Assembly (NCBI RefSeq): GCF_001629705.1
Contig: NZ_CP015378.1
Span: 868,001 to 932,000, forward strand
Length of the DNA stretch: 64,000 nucleotides
From: Fictibacillus phosphorivorans
Lineage (GTDB): Bacteria > Bacillota > Bacilli > Bacillales > Fictibacillaceae
Direction of reading: 5' to 3'
Made by a program: the position numbers and the translations under genes. The number at the start of each line of letters is the position of its first letter. Positions within the stretch are counted from its first letter, which is position 1. The notes under the pieces were generated by a model. It searched no databases, was not told where the DNA came from, and saw nothing but the letters and a program-made list of their open reading frames with translations. Below are positions 33,871-42,410 of the stretch, in pieces.

Positions 33871-34596
33871 GTGGAGACGAAACAATTGTGTTTGCTGAAA
33901 AAAGAAGATATGACGAATCCAGAAATAGTTCCAGCATGGGTGATCGAGGAGTATAAGACTTTCCATGAGACAGTGACGAACAAAACGTTTCCTTGTTATT
34001 TTGGAATGGCTGCTGAGAATAAGGGAGAATTGCGATATGCGTATGTGACGCATGATGACTGGTCGAATCTGCCTGAGGCAATACGAGAATTCAACAAACT
34101 TTTTGATGCACCTAAATTGATTCGTCACGGATTATTTGTATTTGTTGAGCCCGAGAAAGAAGAAAAAGATATTCCGTATTACCGTGATTATTTTTGGAAG
34201 ATGCTTCAGTCATTGCATGAAACAGATAATCAACCTTGGCCAGAACATATACCGAAAGACCCGGACCACCACCTATTCGCTTTTTCATTTGATAATGAGC
34301 CTTATTTTGTATTCGGGAACGCACCTGCTTACAAACAAAGAAAAACAAGAGATCTTGGTAACAGTTTAGTCCTCGGATTCCAGCCTCGCCGCATTTTTGA
34401 GGGATTAGAGGGAACTTCACCTGGCGGAGCGATGTCTCGGGAAAAAGTTCGCGAGCGGGTAGAGAAGTGGGATAATCTTCCGAAACACCCGAATATCAGT
34501 CATTATGGGGACCCGGAACACCGTGAATGGAAACAGTACTTTATTGGAGACGATGTTGAACCGATAGCGGGAAAATGTCCGTTTCATCATAAATAG
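33871..34596 (+). CDS. YqcI/YcgG family protein
   Basis: The 241-residue protein matches the YqcI/YcgG family: FPCYFGMAAENKGELRYAYV, HHLFAFSFDNEPYFVFGNAPAYKQRKTR, LGFQPRRIFEGL, and the C-terminal CPFHHK. The biochemical function is unknown. The start is GTG after GAGGAGTGG. It is convergent with the next gene and shares a terminator in which that gene's stop codon sits. Confidence 0.85.
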   Translation: METKQLCLLKKEDMTNPEIVPAWVIEEYKTFHETVTNKTFPCYFGMAAENKGELRYAYVTHDDWSNLPEAIREFNKLFDAPKLIRHGLFVFVEPEKEEKDIPYYRDYFWKMLQSLHETDNQPWPEHIPKDPDHHLFAFSFDNEPYFVFGNAPAYKQRKTRDLGNSLVLGFQPRRIFEGLEGTSPGGAMSREKVRERVEKWDNLPKHPNISHYGDPEHREWKQYFIGDDVEPIAGKCPFHHK

Positions 34597-34603
34597 AACG
34601 TGG

Positions 34604-34630
34604 AAAAGGACTCTTAATTGAGTCCTTTTT
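34604..34630. terminator. Shared bidirectional terminator
   Basis: AAAAGGACTC / GAGTCCTTTTTT, 6-nt loop TTAATT. The minus-strand GNAT gene ends in the loop, so its last codons are part of the hairpin. Confidence 0.88.
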
Positions 34631-35162
34631 TGTTTGTCCATTCGTGCTCTAGCATACTAAATAACATAGAGTCACGCCATCTGTCTTTAAGCAGAATGGT
34701 TTCACGCATTACGCCTTCTAACGTCATGTCTAGTTTTATTAAAACCTTTTCTGAAGCTTTATTTCTAGGGTCACAAGTTGCAAAAAGGCGATGCAGCTGC
34801 AGATCTTCAAAACCAAATTTCAGCAAAAGTTGCCCGGCTTCTGTCGCAATTCCTTTTCCCCAATAATTCGGATGAAGCACATAACCGATCTCACCAATAC
34901 GATTTGCAAATGAGGTGATCTGTAATTCTCCAGCTCCGATTAACAGGTTTGATTGCTTTTCAACAATCGCAAAAGCATACCGTTCACGGGGATTTCTGTT
35001 TGCATCATCAATCACTTCTTTCACGTACGTTATAGTATCAGCTTCATGATTCGGTCCCCAAGGCTGGTATTGAGAAACAATCTCTTGTGAGGCATATCGG
35101 TGAATCGCTTTCCAATCTTCAGAAACCATCTCTCGAAAAACAATTCTTTGAGTATTTAACAT
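34614..35162 (-). CDS. GNAT N-acetyltransferase (RimJ/RimL type)
   Basis: The 182-residue protein has the RimJ/RimL pattern: QRIVFREMVSEDWKAIHRYAS, the core GEIGYVLHPNYWGKGIATEAGQLLLKFGF with the acetyl-CoA loop, HRLFATCDPRNKASEKVLIKLDM, and a final LLKDRWRDSMLFSML. Such enzymes acetylate N-terminal amines of proteins or small amines. It lies 23 bases downstream of the minus-strand hypothetical gene and is probably co-transcribed with it. Confidence 0.85.
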   Translation of the reverse strand: MLNTQRIVFREMVSEDWKAIHRYASQEIVSQYQPWGPNHEADTITYVKEVIDDANRNPRERYAFAIVEKQSNLLIGAGELQITSFANRIGEIGYVLHPNYWGKGIATEAGQLLLKFGFEDLQLHRLFATCDPRNKASEKVLIKLDMTLEGVMRETILLKDRWRDSMLFSMLEHEWTNKKGLN

Positions 35163-35185
35163 CTGATTGATCCCACCGTTCTCTG

Positions 35186-36091
35186 TTAAAGTTTTCTATA
35201 AATTTTACATGTAAAGTCAGCCCACGCTTTTTTGAGTTCGTTAATTTGAATAACTTGCCACGGGTTAAACATTGTTTGGCCATGTTTGTTAAAGGCATGT
35301 TCTTCACTTAAAAGATAAGCAGCATGTACAACTTGATCTTGCTCATTAAACCATATCCATACATCTTTGGCATGAACAGAAGAAGTCTCTATGTGATGGT
35401 AGTGGTTTTCTTCTAACAATTGGAGAAAGTGTTCAACTTGCATCCAGCGCTTGATATCATCGGTAGAAGAACGAATTGCTGAAGCGACAGCCGCAAGACA
35501 GTTAGGACCGTTCTCTTCTGGAAAAGTGTCCATGTACGGGTATAATTCTGGGTATCGAGTTTGATAGTTTTCACGTATTTCTGGTTCTAAAGCATATTCC
35601 TCAATCCACCCATCTGCGTAGTTCATCAAGATAGTATGTTGAACGTTCTTTGATACTCGATCCCAGTTACACTTTTGAACAATTACAATGTCTTGAAAAG
35701 AAGCACCACGTTTTAATATTTCCAGTTGGTTATCAACTTCTAGTGAGTTTACATTCTTCATCAGACCTTTTAATTCATCCTCTGTAAAAACAAGTCCTCT
35801 GTTAAGTGCTTTTTGTTCTGCGATTATCGTATCTTTTTCTATCGTGGATAGAGCCTGAAATTCTTTATTGGACATCACGCAAATAAATTCAGCTTTTTTG
35901 TTAATAGACCATGTAAGAAAAGAAGTTCGAACGTCGAGTGTAAACGCAGTTTGGTCCATTTTCGTTATTTTATGAGAAGGAAAATGGTCTGGTTTAATCC
36001 TAAAATAGAAAAAATCTCGATCGGGCACAAAAATTCTGCTCCACTTTTCCAATGTGTCTTGAGAGATTGTATATGTCTTAATAGTTTTCAT
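35186..36091 (-). CDS. Hypothetical protein with possible cysteine-hydrolase C-terminal domain
   Basis: I do not recognise this 301-residue protein. It has no signal peptide or membrane segment. The N-terminal half is mixed alpha/beta. The C-terminal half holds GPNCLAAVASAI, then DVWIWFNEQDQVVHAAYLLSEEHAFNKHGQ and MFNPWQV. A Cys at a helix start followed ~70 residues later by strand-borne His residues resembles NlpC/P60 or transglutaminase-like thiol hydrolases. This is a pattern guess only. It is upstream of the RimJ-like gene on the same strand. Confidence 0.55.
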   Translation of the reverse strand: MKTIKTYTISQDTLEKWSRIFVPDRDFFYFRIKPDHFPSHKITKMDQTAFTLDVRTSFLTWSINKKAEFICVMSNKEFQALSTIEKDTIIAEQKALNRGLVFTEDELKGLMKNVNSLEVDNQLEILKRGASFQDIVIVQKCNWDRVSKNVQHTILMNYADGWIEEYALEPEIRENYQTRYPELYPYMDTFPEENGPNCLAAVASAIRSSTDDIKRWMQVEHFLQLLEENHYHHIETSSVHAKDVWIWFNEQDQVVHAAYLLSEEHAFNKHGQTMFNPWQVIQINELKKAWADFTCKIYRKL

Positions 36092-36211
36092 AGCTACTCC
36101 TAATAAACGATAAATATTTAGAATATGATAATCTAATACTATCAGTTATTTACATATGTTAGTAGACTCCATGAAAACAAGTTCAGTTAGATGAAAGCGG
36201 GAGAATTAATA

Positions 36212-37054
36212 GTGAAATTAAAAGATATGGCTAGGAAAATGGCAGCTATTTATAAAGAGAATAAAAAAGTGCAGGCTGTATTACTGGCAGGGTCTGTGTC
36301 AAGAGGCTGGGAAGACAAATACTCAGATATTGAACTGAATATTTTCTGGTCGGAACCTCCAACTGATGAAGATCGAATGTTGCCGATTAGCGCGATAAAT
36401 GGATCGATTATAGAATTTCATCCGTTTGAAGAGGAAGAATGGGCAGAGAGCTATTTAACGTCTCAAAATGTAAAGCTTGAGATCAGCAGTTTCTTAACAT
36501 CTACAGCACATAAGTGGATAAAAGAAGTAGTGAAAGAGTATGAAGTGGATTACGGCAAACAGTGCATGGCTTCATCCGTGTTTTATGGAGTGAGTTTATA
36601 CGGAGATCGTGTGATTAGTGTACTGAAAAAAGAAGTTGAGGTGTATCCAGATCAATTAGCCCGAAACATGATTGAAGAAAATCTAGCTTTATGGAGTAGG
36701 TGGAACAACCGTTATGCTTTATTAGATAGAAACGAGTGGATCATGTTGTATGATCTGATGGTGGGTGTACAGAAGAAACTTCTCGGAACACTATTCGGTT
36801 TAAATAAACTGTATATTCATCATCCGTCCTTTAAGTGGATGCACAAATACAGCGAGATATTCACAATAAAGCCAGATCATTTTGATAAACGGCTATCACG
36901 TATTCTCATTGGAGATGTTCATGAGAGTATAAAAGAGTTAGAACTGTTGATTCAAGAAGTTTTTAACCTTGTGGAGAAACATTACCCCGACCTTCCATTT
37001 TTAACAGCTTACAAAGAGAAGATGAGCTTTGTTCGGCCGGAAAATAAAGGCTGA
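36212..37054 (+). CDS. Nucleotidyltransferase-fold protein (MNT/DUF4037-like)
   Basis: The protein has the polymerase-beta nucleotidyltransferase motif LLAGSVSRGWEDKYSDIELNIF, with GS and the D-x-E metal pair, near its N-terminus. A long helical C-terminal domain follows. The family includes antibiotic nucleotidyltransferases and toxin-antitoxin MNT proteins, but no partner HEPN gene is seen here. I favour the GTG at 36212 (280 residues) because GGGAG lies eight bases before it. The in-frame ATG at 36191 has no ribosome site. Confidence 0.72.
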   Translation: MKLKDMARKMAAIYKENKKVQAVLLAGSVSRGWEDKYSDIELNIFWSEPPTDEDRMLPISAINGSIIEFHPFEEEEWAESYLTSQNVKLEISSFLTSTAHKWIKEVVKEYEVDYGKQCMASSVFYGVSLYGDRVISVLKKEVEVYPDQLARNMIEENLALWSRWNNRYALLDRNEWIMLYDLMVGVQKKLLGTLFGLNKLYIHHPSFKWMHKYSEIFTIKPDHFDKRLSRILIGDVHESIKELELLIQEVFNLVEKHYPDLPFLTAYKEKMSFVRPENKG

Positions 37055-37097
37055 TTCCAAGTATAAAAAATTCATTATGCATACACAATAGAAATAG

Positions 37098-37136
37098 CCA
37101 TCCGGGTGGATTCGTCTTCTCGGGTGGTTTTTTATT
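37098..37136 (+). terminator. Terminator of the nucleotidyltransferase-fold gene
   Basis: CCATCCG pairs with CGGGTGG over a 16-nt loop and is followed by a long T-rich tract. Confidence 0.7.
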
Positions 37137-37226
37137 TTTTTTGCATACTCACCGCATGTCCTGTGAAAAGGAAGCGATGAGGACGAAAATCAATACAACG
37201 AATAATAAAAAAATTAAGTTTAACCG

Positions 37227-37255
37227 TTGACAAAATGAGGTAAATAGAATATAAA
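37227..37255 (+). promoter_or_regulatory. Sigma-A promoter of the niacin-salvage operon
   Basis: TTGACA, exactly 17 bp, TATAAA. The operator palindrome begins three bases after the -10. Confidence 0.85.
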
Positions 37256-37257
37256 TA

Positions 37258-37283
37258 AATTAACAATAAACAGTTTGTTAATT
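37258..37283 (+). promoter_or_regulatory. NrtR-type operator 1
   Basis: AATTAACAA and TTGTTAATT form a perfect 9-bp inverted repeat around an 8-bp spacer. Its right part, TAAACAGTTTGTTAA (37267-37281), matches operator 2 before pncA at 13 of 15 bases. The site would cover the transcription start, which fits autorepression by the downstream Nudix regulator. Confidence 0.75.
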
Positions 37284-37299
37284 AAAAGGAGGGGCACCA

Positions 37300-38076
37300 T
37301 TGTCTAATAAGCAAGCATTAAAACAATACGACATCAAAAAATATCGAACACCTGATGGTTACACTTCCGATATTTGCGTCTTTACAATAATTTCAGAAAA
37401 AAATGAGGCATATAAACCTCCTACGATGGATCTTAAGATCATGTTGATCAAAAGAGCGGCACTTGATTCAGAAGGAAATATGAACATTGAAGCAAACAAG
37501 TGGGCAATTCCAGGAGGTTTTGTGCAAGATGATGAAACGGGCTTTCAAGCAGCTAAACGAGAGTTAGAAGAAGAGACGAATATCTCTGGAATCCATATTA
37601 AACAATTTGGTGTTTACGACAAACCTGGCCGAGATCCTAGAGGTTGGATCATCTCGAACGCTCATTATGCAATTGTTCCTGATACGTATCTATCGCTAAG
37701 AAAAGCACAAGATGATGCAGCTGACATTGAGTTGTTCTCTATAAAAGATGTAATGGATCTGGAGCTAGCGTTCGATCATAAACAAATCATTGCAGATGCG
37801 ATTCAAGTGATCACAAACGATCTGCTCCAAACAACTGTAGCTAAGAATTTCTTACCTGAAAACTTTACGTATTCTGAACTTCAGGCTGTATTAAGAACTG
37901 TAACGAATGATCCTGCGATATTAAGTGATTCATCATTTTCCAGAAAGATAAAATCTCTTCCTTTTATTCAAGAAGTACAAGGAAAAACAACAACAAGAAC
38001 ATCAAAGAGAGCAACAAAACTTTATACATTTATTGAGATGGATGTAATAAAGCCAATCTATACAGCGCGTTATTAA
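37300..38076 (+). CDS. nrtR: NrtR-like Nudix transcriptional regulator of NAD metabolism
   Basis: The 258-residue protein has an N-terminal Nudix domain (KWAIPGGFVQDDETGFQAAK followed by RELEEETNI) and a C-terminal winged-helix-like domain (FTYSELQAVLRTVTNDPAI then SFSRKI). This is the NrtR layout. In the family the Nudix domain binds ADP-ribose or NAD-related ligands rather than hydrolysing them. Consistent with this, the last Nudix-box Gly is Asn here. It leads the operon pncA-pncB-nadD. The start is TTG after AAAAGGAGGGG. A nonregulatory Nudix hydrolase is less likely given the extra domain and context. Confidence 0.82.
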   Translation: MSNKQALKQYDIKKYRTPDGYTSDICVFTIISEKNEAYKPPTMDLKIMLIKRAALDSEGNMNIEANKWAIPGGFVQDDETGFQAAKRELEEETNISGIHIKQFGVYDKPGRDPRGWIISNAHYAIVPDTYLSLRKAQDDAADIELFSIKDVMDLELAFDHKQIIADAIQVITNDLLQTTVAKNFLPENFTYSELQAVLRTVTNDPAILSDSSFSRKIKSLPFIQEVQGKTTTRTSKRATKLYTFIEMDVIKPIYTARY

Positions 38077-38094
38077 TTGAATTTTTTTACCGAC

Positions 38095-38114
38095 TATAAT
38101 TAACAGATTGTTAA
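38095..38114 (+). promoter_or_regulatory. Internal promoter -10 with NrtR-type operator 2 before pncA
   Basis: A consensus TATAAT (38095-38100) directly adjoins TTAACAGATTGTTAA (38100-38114). This matches operator 1 at 13 of 15 positions and stands in the same place relative to the -10. No good -35 is seen. Confidence 0.7.
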
Positions 38115-38146
38115 TAGTTAACTAAACACAAATAGGAGGAAATATT

Positions 38147-38695
38147 ATGAAAAAAGCGTTAATCAATATTGACTACACATTTGACTTTGTGGCAGATGAA
38201 GGTGCACTAACTTGTGGAAAACCAGGTCAAGATGTTGAAAATGAGATTACTTCTATTACGGAACAATTTATTAATAACGGTGATTTTGTTGTTTTTGCTA
38301 TAGATCAGCATCATACCGATGATAAGTTTCATCCAGAAAATGAGCTTTTCCCTCCACATAACATTGAAGGTACGCCTGGGCGTGAGCTTTATGGAAACCT
38401 TCAAAAAGTCTATGAAACACACAAAACGAAATCCAATGTTTATTGGATGGATAAGACCCGATATAGTGCCTTCGCGGGTACAGATCTATTAATGAAGCTT
38501 CGTGAACGTGGTATTACGGAGGTTCACATCGTAGGAGTGTGCACAGACATCTGCTGTCTTCATACAGCTGTTGATGCTTACAATGCGGGACTTAAGATCG
38601 TTGTTCATGAAAAAGCAGTAGCGAGTTTCAACCAACCAGGACATGAGTGGGCATTAGGTCATTTTAAGAGCTGTTTGAACGCAAAAGTTATTTAA
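38147..38695 (+). CDS. pncA: Nicotinamidase (isochorismatase family)
   Basis: The 182-residue cysteine hydrolase converts nicotinamide to nicotinate. The catalytic Asp is in LINIDYTFDFV (about residue 9) and the metal ligands are in FAIDQHHTDDKFHPE. The nucleophilic Cys lies in EVHIVGVCTDICCLHTA. The match is close to the bacillus YueJ/PncA type. A strong GGAGG lies before the ATG. It feeds the next gene, pncB, with nicotinate. Confidence 0.92.
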   Translation: MKKALINIDYTFDFVADEGALTCGKPGQDVENEITSITEQFINNGDFVVFAIDQHHTDDKFHPENELFPPHNIEGTPGRELYGNLQKVYETHKTKSNVYWMDKTRYSAFAGTDLLMKLRERGITEVHIVGVCTDICCLHTAVDAYNAGLKIVVHEKAVASFNQPGHEWALGHFKSCLNAKVI

Positions 38696-38720
38696 ATTTA
38701 TCTCTTGGGGGTAGTGAAAA

Positions 38721-40208
38721 TTGAACAAAAAATATGCTGATGATAGTTTAACGCTGCACACAGATCTTTACCAGATCAATATGGCGGAAACGTATTGGGA
38801 GGACAATATCCATAACAAGAGAGCGGTTTTTGAAGTGTTCTTTCGCAAACTTCCTTTCGGGAACGGATATGCTGTATTTGCTGGATTAGAAAGAATCATA
38901 GATTATCTGAAGAACTTTACGTTTACAACAACTGATATCGATTACCTTCGAGATGAATTAGGGTATAAAGAAGATTATTTAGAATATCTAGAACAAGTGA
39001 AATTTACGGGTAACGTTCGATCTATGGTGGAGGGAGAACTGGTCTTTGCAAACGAACCAATCATACGAATAGAAGCACCGTTAGCAGAAGCTCAGCTTAT
39101 TGAAACTGCCATTTTAAATATCGTAAACTATCAGACACTTATCGCTACAAAAGCATCCCGCATTAAACAAGTGGTTGGAGAAGAACGAGTGATGGAATTT
39201 GGAACACGCAGAGCTCAAGAGATGGATGCAGCGATCTGGGGAACGAGAGCCGCGTTTATCGGTGGTTTTGAAGCGACGTCTAATGTTCGAGCAGGGAAAC
39301 GGTTCGGCATACCAGTCGCAGGTACACATGCTCATGCACTCGTCCAAACGTATCGAGATGAGTATACAGCATTTCATAAATATGCTCAGCGACACAAAGA
39401 CTGTGTGTTCTTAGTCGATACGTATGATACTTTGCGCTCTGGAGTGCCTACAGCGATTAAGGTCGCTAAAGAATTAGGAAACAAGATCAACTTTCAAGGA
39501 ATTCGTTTAGATAGTGGAGACCTCGCTTACCTTTCAAAAGAAGCGAGAAAGATGCTTGACGAGGCAGGATTCACAGATACAAAGATTATCGCTTCAAATG
39601 ATTTGGATGAGAATACGATCATCAATCTAAAAGCACAAGGTGCAAAGATCGATTCATGGGGAATCGGTACAAAACTGATCACAGCTTATGATCAGCCAGC
39701 CCTAGGAGCAGTCTACAAACTTGTCTCTATTGAAGACGAACAAGGAAAGATGGTAGACACGATTAAAATCAGCGGAAATCCAGAAAAAGTAACGACTCCT
39801 GGTTTGAAAAAAGTGTATCGAATCATCAATACACATAATAATAAATCCGAAGGCGACTACATTGCGCTGGAGAATGAAATGCCTCAAGAAGAGTCTAGAC
39901 TTAAAATGTTCCATCCCGTTCATACGTTTATCAGTAAATTTGTGACAAACTTTAAAGCGAAAGAGCTTCATCAAGATATTTTTATAGAAGGTAACGTTGT
40001 CTATGAAACTCCTACTCTTAAAGAAATACAGCTCTTTGCCAAGGAGAATCTAGAAGTATTATGGGACGAATACAAACGTACGATGCATCCGGAAGAATAT
40101 CCGGTTGATCTTAGTCAAGCGTGCTGGGACAACAAGATGAAAAATATTCAGGACGTGCAAGCAAAAGTATTGTCATTAATCGGAGAAGGAGAACCTCACA
40201 ATGGGTAA
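38721..40208 (+). CDS. pncB: Nicotinate phosphoribosyltransferase
   Basis: This 495-residue enzyme makes nicotinate mononucleotide from nicotinate and PRPP. Seen are LHTDLYQINMAETYW, EFGTRRAQEMDAAIWGTRAAFIGGFEATSN with the catalytic His region VAGTHAHALVQTY, FQGIRLDSGDLAYLSKEARKML and DSWGIGTKLITAYD. The length matches the bacillus YueK type. The start is TTG after GGGGGTAGTG. The end overlaps nadD by eight bases. Confidence 0.93.
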   Translation: MNKKYADDSLTLHTDLYQINMAETYWEDNIHNKRAVFEVFFRKLPFGNGYAVFAGLERIIDYLKNFTFTTTDIDYLRDELGYKEDYLEYLEQVKFTGNVRSMVEGELVFANEPIIRIEAPLAEAQLIETAILNIVNYQTLIATKASRIKQVVGEERVMEFGTRRAQEMDAAIWGTRAAFIGGFEATSNVRAGKRFGIPVAGTHAHALVQTYRDEYTAFHKYAQRHKDCVFLVDTYDTLRSGVPTAIKVAKELGNKINFQGIRLDSGDLAYLSKEARKMLDEAGFTDTKIIASNDLDENTIINLKAQGAKIDSWGIGTKLITAYDQPALGAVYKLVSIEDEQGKMVDTIKISGNPEKVTTPGLKKVYRIINTHNNKSEGDYIALENEMPQEESRLKMFHPVHTFISKFVTNFKAKELHQDIFIEGNVVYETPTLKEIQLFAKENLEVLWDEYKRTMHPEEYPVDLSQACWDNKMKNIQDVQAKVLSLIGEGEPHNG

Positions 40209-40818
40209 GATTGGAATCTACGGCTCGTCTTTTGACCCTATAACGAATGTACATCTATGGACAGCAAGTACCGTGGCACATCGCTGTAAACTAGACAAAG
40301 TGATCTTCCTGCCATGCTCAAGTAAACGAAAAGATAAAACGATGAAGACGTCAGATGCCCATCGTTGGGAGATGCTTCAGCTTGCGATCTCAAATAATCA
40401 TACATTTCTAGCCGATGATCATGAGATACTGCAAGAAGCTTGGGAAGTATACACGTATTACACGATGGAACATTTTAAACAAAAATATCCTAATGATGAA
40501 GTGTACTTTATTATGGGAGCGGATCTGTTGGTTGATATTGCAGAGGGTAAGTGGAAGTATGATGATGAGTTAATCTCGAATAATAAATTTATTGTGATGG
40601 CAAGAGACGAGATCAATATGGTCAAAACGATATCTCGTTCACCCATCCTAAGAAATCATGATGATGGCACAAAATTTCATCTGATCGATAAAGGGCTGTC
40701 TATGGAGATCAGCAGCACCTATATACGTGATGAATTTTCTAAGGGTGGCGAACCAAGGTATCTGTTGCCTAATGCTTGTTATGAATATATAAAAAAACAT
40801 GAACTGTACTCTTCATGA
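40201..40818 (+). CDS. nadD: Nicotinate-nucleotide adenylyltransferase
   Basis: The 205-residue nucleotidyltransferase of the HxGH superfamily shows IGIYGSSFDPITNVHL, where the usual GH of the HxGH site appears as VH, PNDEVYFIMGADLLVDI, and ISSTYIRDEF as the ISSTxIR motif. It should adenylate nicotinate mononucleotide to deamido-NAD. Its place after pncA and pncB completes the first three niacin-salvage steps; NAD synthetase is elsewhere. It is probably a second, salvage-linked NadD besides the housekeeping copy, which is inference. Confidence 0.85.
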   Translation: MGKIGIYGSSFDPITNVHLWTASTVAHRCKLDKVIFLPCSSKRKDKTMKTSDAHRWEMLQLAISNNHTFLADDHEILQEAWEVYTYYTMEHFKQKYPNDEVYFIMGADLLVDIAEGKWKYDDELISNNKFIVMARDEINMVKTISRSPILRNHDDGTKFHLIDKGLSMEISSTYIRDEFSKGGEPRYLLPNACYEYIKKHELYSS

Positions 40819-40837
40819 CGAGTGGAACAATCATAAC

Positions 40838-40892
40838 AACAGCTGACTTAAGAAGGTATTCTGAGAATTACCTTAGAGTCAGCTGTTTTTTT
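40838..40892 (+). terminator. Terminator of the niacin-salvage operon
   Basis: A long hairpin with outer stem AACAGCTGACT / AGTCAGCTGTT and an inner AAGGTA pairing, then a T-run. Confidence 0.88.
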
Positions 40893-41044
40893 GTATTTTG
40901 TTAAATATTTTTAAAAGAAGTTAACTTTCAGCTATTTTTGGAAAAAATATAAATAAACTAGTGAAAGATGCAAAAAACGTTTACGGGACTATTGATTTAG
41001 GGAAGAGCCTTATAAATACCTTATGAGCGTATGGAGGATTATAG

Positions 41045-41911
41045 ATGGCTACCGTAATAAAAGGAGAATACAAACACGTGAACTGTGATAGTGAATATGG
41101 CACATTAAAGAAAGTGATTGTGTGTGAACCAAGATATATGAAGATCGATGAAATAATCAATGAAACACAGCGTCATTTCGCAAAAGACAACATCAACATG
41201 AAAAGAGCGATGAAACAGCATCAGCATTTCGTGGATACGATGAGAGCAAACGGTGTAGACGTTTATAAACTTCCTGCGATGGAGAAGTTCCCTGAACAAG
41301 TTTTTACGCGCGATATTGGGTTTACAATCGGTGAAACAGTATTCGTATCACGCATGGGAAGCAATATTCGCGACGGAGAAGAGAAAGTATTACGAAACTG
41401 GTTATTAGAACATCAGATTAATCTTTCTTTGATCGAGGGGGACCGTATTGAAGGCGGAGATGTTATCGTGCATGGCGATACCGTTTATATCGGGGTGAGT
41501 GGCAGAACGTCTGAGGAAACCATTCAAGAACTTCAATCACAGCTGCCTCATATGAATGTTGTCGCTGTACCATTCGATCCTATTTACCTACATCTCGATT
41601 GTGTTTTTAACATTTTATCTGAAGAAGATGCGTTGATCTATAAACATGCTTTTGAGGAAAAAGACTACCAAATGCTTGCCTCAAAGTTTAATGTAATTGA
41701 AGTAGAGAAAGAAGAGCAATTCACGATGGGTACGAACGTCTTATCCATTGGAAATAAAAAAGTTTTGAGCCTTCCTGTAAATAAAAATGTTAATGCTGCA
41801 CTTCGTGAAAGAGGATACGAAGTTTTAGAAGTCGATATCTCTGAAATCATAAAATCAGGTGGTTCGTTCCGCTGCTGTTCGATGCCGTTATATCGAGAAG
41901 AGATGCATTAA
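41045..41911 (+). CDS. DDAH / arginine deiminase-fold amidinohydrolase (YkgA-like)
   Basis: The 288-residue guanidino-group modifying enzyme has FTRDIGFTIG, EGGDVIVHGD with the Asp ligands, HLDCVFNIL with the catalytic His, and a terminal GGSFRCCSMPL bearing the nucleophilic Cys (277 or 278). The closest known bacillus relative is YkgA. It should hydrolyse a guanidine compound such as methylated arginine. No other arginine-pathway gene is near, so the substrate is open. GGAGG lies upstream of the ATG, and the gene has its own terminator. Confidence 0.82.
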   Translation: MATVIKGEYKHVNCDSEYGTLKKVIVCEPRYMKIDEIINETQRHFAKDNINMKRAMKQHQHFVDTMRANGVDVYKLPAMEKFPEQVFTRDIGFTIGETVFVSRMGSNIRDGEEKVLRNWLLEHQINLSLIEGDRIEGGDVIVHGDTVYIGVSGRTSEETIQELQSQLPHMNVVAVPFDPIYLHLDCVFNILSEEDALIYKHAFEEKDYQMLASKFNVIEVEKEEQFTMGTNVLSIGNKKVLSLPVNKNVNAALRERGYEVLEVDISEIIKSGGSFRCCSMPLYREEMH

Positions 41912-41925
41912 ATTGTTCAAAATTA

Positions 41926-41954
41926 GTCTTTGCCGCAGGGCAAAGGCTTTTTTT
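41926..41954 (+). terminator. Terminator of the DDAH-like gene
   Basis: GTCTTTGCC / GGCAAAGGC, 4-nt loop, seven T residues. Confidence 0.88.
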
Positions 41955-42116
41955 GTGTTTTTTAACGCTCGATGAATTTTCCTAATAATAATTTGGCAAG
42001 CAGGCACAAATTTGTGAGGTTTTTACCACATTTGTTCCTTTATCTGTTGATGTGATTGAACGATAAGACTAAATTTATCAATTTGAGTCATGAAGAAGAA
42101 TACTCAGTGGCTTATC

Positions 42117-42238
42117 GGTGAAAATTACGTTTTATCAGGTGAAATGCGCATGAACACAGGTGAAAAATCAGACATCTCAGGTGGTCAAAGCTTATTTACC
42201 GGTGAACGTGTAATAAATATAAAAACACGTACCGTAAA
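42117..42238. repeat. Phased 21-bp degenerate repeat array, GGTG family (locus 5)
   Basis: Five exact 21-base units (42117, 42138, 42159, 42180, 42201) all begin GGTGA or GGTGG, preceded by TCA, ACA or ACC. They end in a tail with ACGTACCGTAAAA that matches 31182-31194. The array sits in a 500-base gap between convergent genes. The same gap holds a perfect palindrome CACAAATTTGTG (42005-42016) and no coding sequence that I can see. Confidence 0.8.
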
Positions 42239-42383
42239 ACATAATAACTGCTTAATACACTTATTTTGATTGATGATTGGAGTGCAAGCTACGTGCCTGC
42301 CACTTGGGAATCATCTTTCACAATATAGCAACAATCTTCTATACAAAGAGCTTTCTAAAGGATTATTGCTCTACAATTTAAAT

Positions 42384-42409
42384 AAGGAACTTGGATGTCC
42401 AAGTTCCTT
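42384..42409 (-). terminator. Terminator of the histidine kinase gene
   Basis: A perfect 12-bp stem AAGGAACTTGGA with its complement, one base from the minus-strand stop codon. Confidence 0.85.
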
Positions 42410-42410
42410 G

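Noticed and set aside
41000..41044. cre site before the DDAH-like gene
   Set aside because: The nearby GCAAAAAACGTTTACG segment misses too many fixed positions of the consensus on both strands.
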